Shown here in pieces: positions 1 to 10,500 of a stretch of DNA of 12,104 nucleotides. Below the pieces are notes generated by a model. It searched no databases. It was not told the DNA's origin and saw nothing but the letters and a program-made list of their open reading frames with translations. Position numbers and translations under genes: made by a program. Each line of letters begins with the position of its first letter. Positions within the stretch are counted from its first letter, which is position 1. Source of the DNA: A37T11 sp964546645 (GTDB taxonomy: Bacteria > Bacteroidota > Bacteroidia > Sphingobacteriales > Sphingobacteriaceae); contig CAZJKM010000082.1 in the NCBI GenBank assembly GCA_964546645.1, positions 1 to 12,104 on the forward strand. Direction: 5' to 3'.

Positions 1-342
1 AGTCCATGTTTTCGCAGCGTTAAACTCCTCATGCTGTAAAATAGACTCATCCGTCCTTATTTTATCAGCCAACTCTTTTTTACCGAACGCATCCAGCATA
101 TTGGCGAAGCGCTCATTTTTGGCCTTCCGGCCGGCAATATATTTCTGCTCATAACCGGCAGGTAATTGCGTACTGTCTGTGGGCGGCACCAGCCGGTCAA
201 AACATTTCGGCCAATCGGGGCAACCCATACCGGAGCCGGTACTCCGTACCACTCCTCCGGCCAGGATAAGCACAAACAGGGTAATAATCGTTATCAGATT
301 GATCGTTAGAAACCGCTTTTCTCCCTGCGGATACCTGTTCAT
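1..342 (-). CDS. ctaA: Haem A synthase (COX15/CtaA family), 5' part only; runs off the left edge
   Basis: The reading frame is open from an ATG at 342 to base 1, giving 114 codons and no stop; the rest of the gene lies outside the window. Haem A synthase oxidises the C8 methyl group of haem O to a formyl group in the membrane, making the haem A that the neighbouring subunit I needs. Residues about 11-32 form the first membrane helix. It is followed by the family signature TGSGMGCPDWPKCF (residues 35-48), including the extracytoplasmic cysteine pair C41 and C47. Residues 49-114 are hydrophilic and Lys/Glu-rich, a long first loop. Catalytic and haem-ligand histidines would lie in later helices that are not visible here. 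The start is supported by a purine-rich AGGAAAGGG nine bases upstream. The gene begins 23 bases after the coxA stop, so it is probably cotranscribed. Family assignment rests on the signature and the context. Confidence 0.9.
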   Translation of the reverse strand, partial: MNRYPQGEKRFLTINLITIITLFVLILAGGVVRSTGSGMGCPDWPKCFDRLVPPTDSTQLPAGYEQKYIAGRKAKNERFANMLDAFGKKELADKIRTDESILQHEEFNAAKTWT

Positions 343-351
343 GCCGGACAG

Positions 352-360
352 CCCTTTCCT
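352..360 (-). promoter_or_regulatory. Ribosome binding site of the haem A synthase gene
   Basis: On the minus strand the sequence AGGAAAGGG lies nine bases before the ATG at 342, within the 23-base gap after the coxA stop. It is one of the clearest Shine-Dalgarno-like sequences in this window, where most genes have none. It fixes the start of a gene that has no visible end. Confidence 0.55.
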
Positions 361-365
361 CGAAC

Positions 366-2249
366 TTATTCTTTCAATCCGGCCGTCTCGCCTTTATTGA
401 CCCCGTCCCACTCCCGCTGCAGGCGCTCGGCTTCCGGATTCCCTTCAAAGTCGTGCGGCAGGTTGGAGCTCATGGTCTCAGAAAAAGGAACGGTCTGCGG
501 AATAAAATCCTCGTGATGACCCGGCTTGCTGTAATCATACGGCCAGCGGTGTACGGTTGGTATTTCACCCGGCCAGTTACCATGGATGTGCTTCACCGGT
601 GTAGTCCATTCCAGCGTATTCGCTCCCCAGGGGTTCTGGGTAGCTTTCTTACCAAACCGGATGGACGAGAAGAAGTTCCAGATAAACGCTACCTGCCCCA
701 GCGCAGCCACAATGGCGGCCCAGGTAACAAACGTATTCACCGTCAGCCATTTCTCCATAAATGCAAATTCCGTAAAGGAATAATACCTGCGCGGCACCCC
801 GTCAATACCCATAAAGTGCATGGGGAAGAACACCAGGTAGGCCCCTATAAAGGTCACCCAGAAGTGCAGGTAGCCCAGATTTTCGTTCATCATCCGGCCG
901 AACATCTTGGGATACCAATGGTACACACCGGCGAGCATCCCGAATATCGATGCCGAGCCCATCACCAGGTGGAAATGTGCCACTACGAAATAGGTATCGT
1001 GCAAATTGATATCCAATGCGGAGTTACCTACAAAAAGACCGGTTACCCCCCCGGATATAAAGAACGACACCATACCGATCGCAAACAGCATTGCCGGGGT
1101 AAAGCGGATATTGCCCCGCCACAACGTGGCCAGGTAGTTAAATGTTTTCACGGCGGACGGGACGGCAATAATCAGCGTGGTGATCATAAACACCCCTCCC
1201 AGGAACGGACTCATTCCCGTTACAAACATGTGGTGACCCCATACGATAAACGAGAGCGTCGTGATACCGATCAGGGAGTATACCATCGCGTGGTACCCGA
1301 AGATCGGCTTCCGGGAGTTGGTCGAAATCACTTCTGACGTCAGGCCCAATGCCGGCATTAGTACGATATATACCTCCGGGTGTCCCAGAAACCAGAACAA
1401 ATGCTGGAACAGGATCGGACTTCCTCCCTCGTTCGGCAGGATCTGCCCCTGCACCACCAGGTCCGACAAATAAAAACTGGTACCCATACTGCGGTCAAAA
1501 ATCAGCAGCACCACGGCAGATACCAATACCGGGAATGAGAGCAGACCGGTAATGGCTGTCAGGAAAAAGGCCCATATAGTAAGCGGCATTTTCCAGAAAT
1601 CCATTCCTTTGGTCCGCATATTCAATACCGTTGAAATATAGTTAATCCCGCCCAGCACCTGTGAAGCGATAAATAACACCATACTGGCCAACCAAAGCGT
1701 TGTTCCCAATCCCGAACCACTCATGGCCGTCGGTACCGCAGACAGCGGCGGATAGATGGTCCATCCCGAACTCGCCGGGCCGCTTTCTATGAAGAAAGAA
1801 GCGATCATGATTACACAGGCGGTGAAGAAAAACCAGTATGACAGCATATTCATAAACGGAGAGGCCATATCCCTTGCGCCCAGCTGATAGGGAATCAGCA
1901 GGTTACTGAACGTACCACTCAATCCGGCCGTCAGCACGAAGAACACCATGATGGTACCATGTATGGTAACCAATGCCAGGAAAAAGTCTGGCTTAATGCG
2001 GCCGCCTTCTGCCCATTTCCCCAGGAACACTTCCAGAATCGGGAACTCCTTATCCGGCCAGCCCAACTGCAGCCTGAACAGGATAGAAAGCAACATGGCA
2101 AATACGGCCATGATAATGCCTGTGATCAGGAACTGCTTGGCAATCATTTTATGATCCTGGCTGAACACGTATTTCGTCCAGAACGATTCCTCGTGGTGCC
2201 CGTGGGCATCGTGATGATCTGCGTGATGTGCTACTGCTGTATGTGACAT
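366..2249 (-). CDS. coxA: Cytochrome c oxidase subunit I (haem a / haem a3-CuB, A1-type)
   Basis: Catalytic subunit of the terminal oxidase: it reduces oxygen to water and pumps protons. The protein has 627 residues and about 12 membrane helices between residues 38 and 526. Metal ligands can be read directly. H97 (in TIHGTIMVF) and H427 are the expected low-spin haem a ligands. H425 is the expected haem a3 ligand. H290, H339 and H340 are the expected CuB ligands. Y294, in GHPEVY, is the tyrosine that cross-links to H290 in the family. Proton-channel residues of the A1 class are present: D127 in GARDMASP (D channel), E292 in GHPEV, and K368 in IAVPSAVK (K channel). The first 19 residues contain eight histidines, and a hydrophilic tail of about 95 residues follows the last helix. 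The gene starts at an ATG 19 bases after coxB, with no strong Shine-Dalgarno. No defect was seen. Confidence 0.98.
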   Translation of the reverse strand: MSHTAVAHHADHHDAHGHHEESFWTKYVFSQDHKMIAKQFLITGIIMAVFAMLLSILFRLQLGWPDKEFPILEVFLGKWAEGGRIKPDFFLALVTIHGTIMVFFVLTAGLSGTFSNLLIPYQLGARDMASPFMNMLSYWFFFTACVIMIASFFIESGPASSGWTIYPPLSAVPTAMSGSGLGTTLWLASMVLFIASQVLGGINYISTVLNMRTKGMDFWKMPLTIWAFFLTAITGLLSFPVLVSAVVLLIFDRSMGTSFYLSDLVVQGQILPNEGGSPILFQHLFWFLGHPEVYIVLMPALGLTSEVISTNSRKPIFGYHAMVYSLIGITTLSFIVWGHHMFVTGMSPFLGGVFMITTLIIAVPSAVKTFNYLATLWRGNIRFTPAMLFAIGMVSFFISGGVTGLFVGNSALDINLHDTYFVVAHFHLVMGSASIFGMLAGVYHWYPKMFGRMMNENLGYLHFWVTFIGAYLVFFPMHFMGIDGVPRRYYSFTEFAFMEKWLTVNTFVTWAAIVAALGQVAFIWNFFSSIRFGKKATQNPWGANTLEWTTPVKHIHGNWPGEIPTVHRWPYDYSKPGHHEDFIPQTVPFSETMSSNLPHDFEGNPEAERLQREWDGVNKGETAGLKE

Positions 2250-2268
2250 AAAATCTTTCGTATTATAA

Positions 2269-3606
2269 TTAGTTATTCAACGCCAGTTCCTGGCCTTCCA
2301 CTTCTTCCTGCTGTCCCTTAGACGCAAATTCCTTCTTCATATCGTCATTATAGAAGTACGTTTGCTCGCTCAGCCACTCCTCATACTCCTTCTGGGTGAC
2401 CACACGTACGGTTTTCTGCATGTTATAATGGCCACTGCCGCATATCTTGGCACAAAGCATGACGTAATCATATTTCTGGTCGTCCAGTTTATCGCGCATT
2501 TCCTGCGTGGTAATGGTCGGAATAAACTGGAAATAATTCGTCATGCCAGGTACCGCGTTGATCTGCACACGGAAATCAGGGATATAAAAACTGTGCAGAA
2601 TATCCTTTGAAATAATATGGAACCGTACGGGTTTGTTGACCGGTATAACGATCTCCGAGCCGAGTATATCATCCCAGCTACCCTTATCCGTAAAGTCTAT
2701 TCCCACGTTATTCAGCGGAGTGGTAAGCCGGTAATTCCGTTTGCCGATCTTATTGTCACGGCCCGCATACCGGATGGTCCAGGCGAACTGCTCACCCATC
2801 ACTTCAATCTTCAGTGCCTTGTCCTGCATCTCCTGGGGTACATTGGTAATATTCCGCCAGGTGAAGAACCCGAACAGTACCAGGATGGTCAGCACCGTTG
2901 CCGGAATAATGGTCCATATTTTTTCAAGCGTATTGTTATGCGGATAAAAATAGGCGGTATGTTTAGGCCGCATCCGGTATTTGAAGGGGAACCAGAACAA
3001 CCCGATGTGGGTTAACACCAATACGATGGTAGTGATCACGGTGGTCACAATAAACATCACATCAATCCGTTCCCCGTGCTCTGTAGCGGCCGGCCGCCAC
3101 GACATGGCTCCGTGGTTCACGTACGACCAGTACACACCGTACATACCGACAAACAGCGTTGCCAACATCAGATAGGCCTGAACCTTATTCCGGTCCAATC
3201 CCTTTCTCCGCCCCTGCATCACGCTGGTCAGCTCATACACCTGTAAAATCTTACCGGCAACGGCTACCATAATACAGATCAGCAGGAACAACAATACGTA
3301 ATAGATAAAGTTAATGTACACCTGGGGATCGATCTGCGGTCCCGCTTCTTCAGCGGACGCAGCCGGAGCTGCTGCTGGTGCCGCGGTTACCGCTGGTGCT
3401 GCTGTATCGCCGGGCACCGTTGTTCCGGCCGTATCCTGGCCTGCGCCTGTTGTGTCTGCCGCCGCTGCCTGAACAGATGCAGAAACCGAATCCGTAACGG
3501 CACTGTCAGGTGTTGATTGTGCATGCGCTGGCGCCAGGTAAAACAACCCGAAAGCCATGATCAGACCGGCTACTATTCTAAAACCAATGTATTTTCTAAA
3601 GCTCAT
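2269..3606 (-). CDS. coxB: Cytochrome c oxidase subunit II (CuA) with two extra N-terminal membrane helices
   Basis: Subunit II accepts electrons from cytochrome c or ACIII at its binuclear CuA centre and passes them to subunit I. Numbered from the ATG at 3606 (445 residues), it has a Sec signal peptide ending near A29 (AHA|Q). An Ala/Thr/Pro-rich linker covers about 30-90. Membrane helices lie near 97-118, 144-162, 181-206 and 230-250, and the CuA cupredoxin domain near 265-412. The last two helices are the usual hairpin; the first two and the linker are extra, so the protein is longer than a typical subunit II of about 250-350 residues. CuA ligands are H338 (ILHSFYIPDF), C385, C389, H393 and M396 in CAKICGSGHYNM. 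K387 stands where most homologues have the Glu that binds Mg. A GTG at 3618 would add four residues; it has a weak AAGG upstream, so the start is not certain. Confidence 0.96.
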   Translation of the reverse strand: MSFRKYIGFRIVAGLIMAFGLFYLAPAHAQSTPDSAVTDSVSASVQAAAADTTGAGQDTAGTTVPGDTAAPAVTAAPAAAPAASAEEAGPQIDPQVYINFIYYVLLFLLICIMVAVAGKILQVYELTSVMQGRRKGLDRNKVQAYLMLATLFVGMYGVYWSYVNHGAMSWRPAATEHGERIDVMFIVTTVITTIVLVLTHIGLFWFPFKYRMRPKHTAYFYPHNNTLEKIWTIIPATVLTILVLFGFFTWRNITNVPQEMQDKALKIEVMGEQFAWTIRYAGRDNKIGKRNYRLTTPLNNVGIDFTDKGSWDDILGSEIVIPVNKPVRFHIISKDILHSFYIPDFRVQINAVPGMTNYFQFIPTITTQEMRDKLDDQKYDYVMLCAKICGSGHYNMQKTVRVVTQKEYEEWLSEQTYFYNDDMKKEFASKGQQEEVEGQELALNN

Positions 3607-3647
3607 TTCTTTATTCACGGTTATACCTTGTATCTCTGTAACGGATA

Positions 3648-4883
3648 TTATATCTGGTGATGGAGGCTTTCCTCCAAAAACGGATGCTTTGCCGGTGCCA
3701 GCGGATGTTTACTCAGTTTACCAAGAACCAGGAAGGTAAACAACCCTGCAAAACCGAGCGCCGTTCCGATTTCAATCAGTCCGAAGCCACGATGGGTCTC
3801 CACCGTACCCGGCATGATCATGATATAGTAATCCAGCCAGTGCCCGCACAGCAGCAGGATGCAGACAAACAGCATGATATTCATCTTACGTTTCACATCA
3901 CGATCCACCAGGATCAGCACCGGCGCCACAAAGTTAATAAGTAAATTCAACCAAAACCAGGGCTTATACTCCGGCTCCCACCGTTTGTAAAAATAAACAG
4001 TCTCTTCGGGAATGTTTGCATACCAGATCAGCATGAACTGGGCGAACCAGACGTAGGTCCAGAAAATAGAAAACCCGAATATAAGATTTCCCAGATCATG
4101 CAGGTGGTTTTCATTCACCCAGCTCATATAGCCTGATTTCTTCAGGAGGATCAGGATAATCGTGATGACACAAAGGCCGCTTACCCACAGGGCCGCGAAA
4201 TTATACCATCCGAACATGGTTGAGAACCAGTGTGCCTCGAGTGACATCACCGTATCAAAAGACCAGATCGGGGTTGTAAAACCGAAGATCACCAGAAACA
4301 GGGCCGACAGTTTGAAACTCTTTTTATACGAGTTAAGTCCGCCTTCCAGGTCCTCATTATAGGAATATTTTGCCAACAGCCAGGCGCAGATACTGTATGA
4401 ACCCATAAATATCACCTGCCGCAGCAGGAATCCCGGGGCATTCAGAAAAGCAGCTTTGCCGGCGACCAGCTTGTCGTAATTGGGACTGGCCGGATCCGTT
4501 AACCCTTCGGCATACCAGTGATGGTACAGATTATGCGATAAAAGACCGGTGGTGACAATAACCAATAACAGCAGTGACGCAATCGGTAATACGCTGGCCA
4601 TCGCCTGCGGAATGCGTATCATCCCGGCTGACCAGCCAGCCTGTGCCACAAACTGCAGGGCCAGGAAAAACGCCCCGGCAGCACACACACAGGTGAAGTA
4701 ATAGCTCATAAGCAGCAGGTTGGCATAAGTGCGCTCCACCATAACATGGTCGCCTGCCAGTAACCCGTAAGCAATAGCAGCAATACCGACGGCGATACCT
4801 ATTAAACTCAGCACCTTAGCTTTCCCGGCAAATTCAGAACGTTCGCTAAAGTTGTACGTATGATGATGACTATGAGTTCCCAT
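3648..4883 (-). CDS. actF: ACIII subunit ActF, NrfD-like integral membrane protein
   Basis: This 411-residue protein has about ten hydrophobic helices, roughly at 26-43, 52-73, 97-116, 150-172, 192-206, 223-246, 263-288, 307-326, 336-352 and 368-387. It fits ActF, the second NrfD/PsrC-like membrane subunit of alternative complex III. ActF is a distant relative of ActC and packs beside it; a role in proton movement has been proposed for the family. Identification rests on helix count, length and position between ActE and oxidase subunit II. The N-terminus has four histidines in its first eight residues and the C-terminus carries HPFLEESLHH, so both tails are His-rich. The gene starts at ATG 4883, 18 bases after the actE stop, without a visible Shine-Dalgarno. 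It ends 41 bases before the coxB ATG. Confidence 0.93.
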   Translation of the reverse strand: MGTHSHHHTYNFSERSEFAGKAKVLSLIGIAVGIAAIAYGLLAGDHVMVERTYANLLLMSYYFTCVCAAGAFFLALQFVAQAGWSAGMIRIPQAMASVLPIASLLLLVIVTTGLLSHNLYHHWYAEGLTDPASPNYDKLVAGKAAFLNAPGFLLRQVIFMGSYSICAWLLAKYSYNEDLEGGLNSYKKSFKLSALFLVIFGFTTPIWSFDTVMSLEAHWFSTMFGWYNFAALWVSGLCVITIILILLKKSGYMSWVNENHLHDLGNLIFGFSIFWTYVWFAQFMLIWYANIPEETVYFYKRWEPEYKPWFWLNLLINFVAPVLILVDRDVKRKMNIMLFVCILLLCGHWLDYYIMIMPGTVETHRGFGLIEIGTALGFAGLFTFLVLGKLSKHPLAPAKHPFLEESLHHQI

Positions 4884-4901
4884 TTATATCTGATATTAAT
4901 A

Positions 4902-5528
4902 CTATTTCTTTTGTAATTCCCTTACATACATAACCACTTTCCAGCGTTCGTCGGGAGACAACTGGGACGCGTGCGATCCCATCAGTCCGACACCGTAATA
5001 GATAGCGTGGTAAATCTTACCATCAGGCAGGTCTTTCATCAAACCACCCCGGGAAGAATTAGCACCATCACTGGCGGCATATGACGGCGGAGGGGGGAAA
5101 TTCTCCAATTGCCTGGATTCCGTTTTAGACTCCAGACGGCGATCCTTTGTGATGGATCCATCACCTTTTCCTTCCGGTCCGTGGCACGGCGAACAGAACG
5201 ACTTATACAACATGGCCCCTTCTTCCAGGGTCTGCTGCGTATGCACCAACGGATTTACCAATCCGGCACCTGCTGCCTCGTATCCCTCCAGTGAAGCCGG
5301 GTATTCAAAGCGCTCAAAACCTACCGGGGTGGTTCCTTCCGGTGGCAGCTGTGCCGTCATACCATTTGCAAAATTCTTATTGGGCTGATCCGGATTGTAA
5401 CCGATCGGATCATACATGTTCCGTGAAAACTCCCAGCCGGTACTGCGGGTTTTCTGATCACCGCAGGATACCGCCGCCACCAGCACCACCGCCGTGCAGA
5501 ACGTTCCGACCAGTTTGATTTTATTCAT
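4902..5528 (-). CDS. actE: ACIII subunit ActE, monohaem cytochrome c lipoprotein
   Basis: ActE is the small monohaem cytochrome of alternative complex III, held to the outer face of the membrane by lipid. Numbered from the ATG at 5528 (208 residues), a lipoprotein signal ends in VAAVSC, so C22 is the likely lipidated first residue of the mature protein. The haem motif CSPCH is at 112-116, and the Met in GLMGSHASQLSPDERW (M183) is the likely distal haem ligand; this is a class I cytochrome c fold. I chose 5528 over upstream in-frame ATGs at 5561, 5549 and 5537. AAGGAAG lies ten bases before 5528, and the signal peptide then has a normal length; at 5537 the same motif would be only one base away. 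The chosen start overlaps the actD end by eight bases, which suggests coupled translation. Confidence 0.95.
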   Translation of the reverse strand: MNKIKLVGTFCTAVVLVAAVSCGDQKTRSTGWEFSRNMYDPIGYNPDQPNKNFANGMTAQLPPEGTTPVGFERFEYPASLEGYEAAGAGLVNPLVHTQQTLEEGAMLYKSFCSPCHGPEGKGDGSITKDRRLESKTESRQLENFPPPPSYAASDGANSSRGGLMKDLPDGKIYHAIYYGVGLMGSHASQLSPDERWKVVMYVRELQKK

Positions 5529-6057
5529 AGCTAACATACTTCCTTTCATTGTGCAATACATCTACAGCACCTGCTTCACGCAACAGGGCATCTATCTTTT
5601 CATGATCGGCATTTTCCCGGGCATCCACTGCAATAATAAAGCGGTCGTCCGTGGCACGGAAATCCATTACCCGTGGTGCGCGTCCCGGGAACAGGTGATT
5701 CCTGAAAAAGAAGGTAGCCACCATCCCCAGTGCGCAGAACAGAATGGTCAGCTCAAAGGTGACCGGAACAAAGTCGGGCATCGCCAGGGCCGGCTTCCCG
5801 CCGATATTCATCGGCCAGTCATACGCCATGGTATAATACAGCAGACCGATGGCGCTGATCGTACCGGTGATCCCGAAAAGGAAAGCGGCAACCGGCAGTC
5901 TGGAACGCTTTACACCTAACTTCGCCTCGATCCCGTGGATCGGCATAGGTGTGAAACAGTCGTAAATACGGATATGGTTCGCCTGCAGTTTATCGATCCC
6001 GTCCATCATTTCGTCCGGATCAGCAAAACTTCCTAATATATATTTCGTATGGCTCAT
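5521..6057 (-). CDS. actD: ACIII subunit ActD (DUF3341 family)
   Basis: This 178-residue protein is a small structural subunit of alternative complex III with no cofactor motif. It has a soluble N-terminal part (1-53), two membrane helices near 55-76 and 98-118, and a soluble C-terminal part (119-178). The N-terminus (MSHTKYILGSFADPDEMMDGI) and the PMPIHG segment near 37-42 resemble the DUF3341 proteins that accompany ActC in Bacteroidota; this is recognised from memory, not from a search. It starts only five bases after the actC stop and overlaps actE by eight bases, the tightest part of the operon. In known ACIII structures ActD contacts the ActC/ActF membrane core. Confidence 0.93.
   Translation of the reverse strand: MSHTKYILGSFADPDEMMDGIDKLQANHIRIYDCFTPMPIHGIEAKLGVKRSRLPVAAFLFGITGTISAIGLLYYTMAYDWPMNIGGKPALAMPDFVPVTFELTILFCALGMVATFFFRNHLFPGRAPRVMDFRATDDRFIIAVDARENADHEKIDALLREAGAVDVLHNERKYVSYE
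5539..5545 (-). promoter_or_regulatory. Ribosome binding site of actE, inside the actD coding end
   Basis: On the minus strand AAGGAAG lies ten bases before the ATG at 5528. It falls within the last codons of actD and favours 5528 over the three in-frame ATGs further upstream. Confidence 0.5.
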
Positions 6058-6062
6058 TGCTG

Positions 6063-7538
<1,476 letters not shown>

Positions 7539-7570
7539 ATGCTTTGTTTACAATCTTAATTAAACCGACA

Positions 7571-10500
7571 CTAAGCGTCCAATGTATTATTTCTCACTTT
7601 CGTCATATAACCGATATTGGACTGGACATTGATCTCTTCCAATATGTAATACACACGCTCATTGCGCAGTGCCTTTGACACTTCCGACTCCGGATCGTTG
7701 ATGTCACCGAAGATGATGGCATTCGCCGAGCAGGCAGACCCGCAGGCAAGTGTGATATCACCATCTTTCAGCGGACGTTTCTCCATTTTCGCCTGCAGTT
7801 TACCAGCCTGGATCCGCTGGATACACATCGAGCATTTTTCCATAACCCCCCGTGAGCGGGACGTGACATCCGGATTCAGGATCAGCTGGGTAAACTCATT
7901 GTTCAGGTAATTATCGAACCGGGAGTCGTTCCAGTAGTTAAACCAATTGAAGCGGCGAACTTTATACGGGCAGTTGTTTGCACAATACCGTGTACCGAAA
8001 CAACGGTTATACGCCATGTGGTTCAGTCCTTCCGATGAGTGCACGGTAGCCAGTACCGGACAGACCGTTTCACAGGGAGCGTGGTCGCAATGCTGGCACA
8101 TCATCGGCTGGTGTACTACCGATACATTCTCCAGGTCGTCCAGGCTCCTGATGTCGTCTTCTTTCGTATAGGAATTACCATCCTGTTCAATGGTATAATA
8201 GCGGTCCACCCGCATCCAGTGCATTTCGCGGCGGCGGCGTACCTCGTCACGTCCTACTACCGGAATGTTGTTTTCAATGTTACAGGCTACAATACACGAT
8301 CCGCATCCCGTACAGGCATTCAGGTCAATAGCCATCACCCATTTATGGCCGGGTGATTCGTATTTGTCCCACAGATCGTAGGTCTGGTGTTTGGTACCGT
8401 GGTTACCGCTACCGCTTGCCGGGTCCTTCTGATATTCCCGGAACGTGGTTTCGCGGACAATATTACGGCCCTCAATGGTATGGTGTGTCTGTGTCTGGGC
8501 CAGCTCATAGGTACCGGCTGCTTTTTTCAGCGTAGCTGTCGTGTTAAACTGCACGACACCATTGGCCAGTCCAGCCAGGGGATAAGCATTCTTTCCTACG
8601 CCGTTACCGGCCTTACCTGCATGGGTACGGCCATATCCGATGGCGATGGACACGGTTCCGTTCGCCTGGCCGGGCTGCAGCAGCACCGGCAGGGTGATGG
8701 TATACCCGTTTTCACCGGTAACCTCCACCAGGCTATGTTCACCCAGCCCGAGCGATTCCGCAAATTTCGGATTAATAGCTGCGTAGTTATCCCAGGTGAC
8801 TTTCGATACGGGATCGGGCAATTCCTGCAGGTAGGCATTGTTCCCCTGCTTACCATCTTTTAAGGCAATGCTTTGGTACAGCTGTACTTCCACATCCTTC
8901 GCCAGCTCGTTGCTGCGGGCGGTAATGGCCGAGGTTACACCCTCCAGCGCCAGGCTGAAGGAATAGGTAGCGGCAGCCGTTCCTTCTTTATACTCAAAAC
9001 CGGTCTGCAATACCTCTTTCCATGTTTTGCTGCTACCGGGAAGGATTTGGGTTTCCCAGACATTCCTGACAAAGTCATAATAGTCAGTCTGGTCTTCTGC
9101 CCATACCAGCAGGCTCTGCTCTGCCTGGCGGGTATCAAATATCGGGTTGATCGTTGGCTGTATAACCGTATAATAGCCTTCCAAGGCGTTGCCGTCACCC
9201 CACGACTCCAGGTAATTGCGGTTCGGGGCGATAGCGTCAGCCTTCGCTGCCGTTTCGTCTTCCCGGTCAGCGAACGATACTTTAAACTTGATTTTACCAA
9301 GGGCTTCCTCCACCGCTTTCTGGTCGAAATAATCGTAAACAGGATTGCTGTTCAGGAAGAAAGCGACCTCCACCTCTCCCCGGCCGGCTTCCTGCAGGAA
9401 GGTGGCAAAATCATCATCATTGCCTTTAAACTGGTAAGACGGTCTATCCAGGTCAATGGTCGCACCATAGCTGTCCAGCGCCGCATTGATGGCATTGGTA
9501 ATCGTTTGTATGGCCACATCATTTGCACCGGCTACCAGTACCGCGCGGCCTTTGGCCTGCAGCAGTTCTTTGGCAACCAGCTTCAGGGCCGTCTGCGCCT
9601 TCTGATTAGTCGTCAGTGCGCCCGGCAGGGAAGAACCGGTGATCTCGTTGTAAAGGGCGATCAGCAGCGGGCCTTCTTCAGAAGGTTTGATCGCAATACG
9701 GACATCGGCATTCGTCCCGGTCAGGCTCATACCTCCTTCAAACTGGATATGGCGCGACATCCTGCCTTTCTGCAATGATTTATAGTCGCGATTCGAGATA
9801 TACTGTTGGGTATGCTCCTCCCCGCTCAGCCAGGTACCGATAAAATCAGCCGCCACGCTGACAATCACGTCAGCCTGGTCGAAACGGTAATGTGGCAGTA
9901 CGGCTTTTCCGAAACTGTCCCGGTTTGCCTTAATGATACCTGCATAGGAAACCGCATCTACCTCCACCAGTTTTGCCGTCGGATATTTTTCTGTAAAGCG
10001 GGCGATCGCCGCCAGGCCGGAAGGGCTGTTGATGGTGGATGACACAATGCGGATCTGCTTTCCGGCTGCTGCGGCAGCAGTCAGTGCAGCCGTTACCTGT
10101 TTATCCAGGGTATCCCATTCCGTATCCAGGCCCTTGTAGCGTGGCTTCTGCAGCTTGGACATATCATACAGATCCAGCACAGAAGCCTGCGTAGCAGCAT
10201 CTGTACCACAGTTGAGTCCTTTTGCCGCCGGGTTGGCTTCAATCAGGATAGGGCGCCCCTCACGGGTTTTCACCAATACACTCTGTCCATTGTAGCTGGA
10301 TGCATAGTAGTTGGGAATACCGGGAGTTACCTCTTCCGGTTTGATCAGATAAGGAACTGCTTTATGTACCGGTGTGCGGTTGCACGCCGCTAGGGAAACC
10401 GCTCCCAAGCCGAACCCCAGTGCCTTCAGGAAATCACGGCGGGGGGTTTTGGTGCTTAAACCGGCTTCACTTAATACGTTCTCAATGGGAAGCGATTCTG

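Noticed and set aside
57..275. Open frame of 72 codons on the minus strand
   Set aside because: It overlaps the haem A synthase frame in another phase; the latter has the family signature and a ribosome binding site.
453..1337. Open frame of 294 codons on the plus strand
   Set aside because: It lies wholly antisense to coxA, whose metal-ligand motifs are intact. The translation is rich in His, Arg, Gln and Pro with no domain, typical of a shadow frame.
2250..2268. Terminator or internal promoter between oxidase subunits II and I
   Set aside because: The 19-base gap has no hairpin and no TAnnTTTG box; the same holds for the other short gaps in the operon.
3350..3520. Ala/Thr/Pro-coding stretch in coxB as a possible frameshift or inserted repeat
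   Set aside because: The frame is continuous from signal peptide to CuA domain, and the codons vary without a tandem unit; it reads as a genuine low-complexity linker.
8873..9778. Open frame of 301 codons on the plus strand
   Set aside because: It is antisense to the molybdoenzyme-like part of actB, has no recognisable motif and no plausible start context; the length follows from the base composition of actB.
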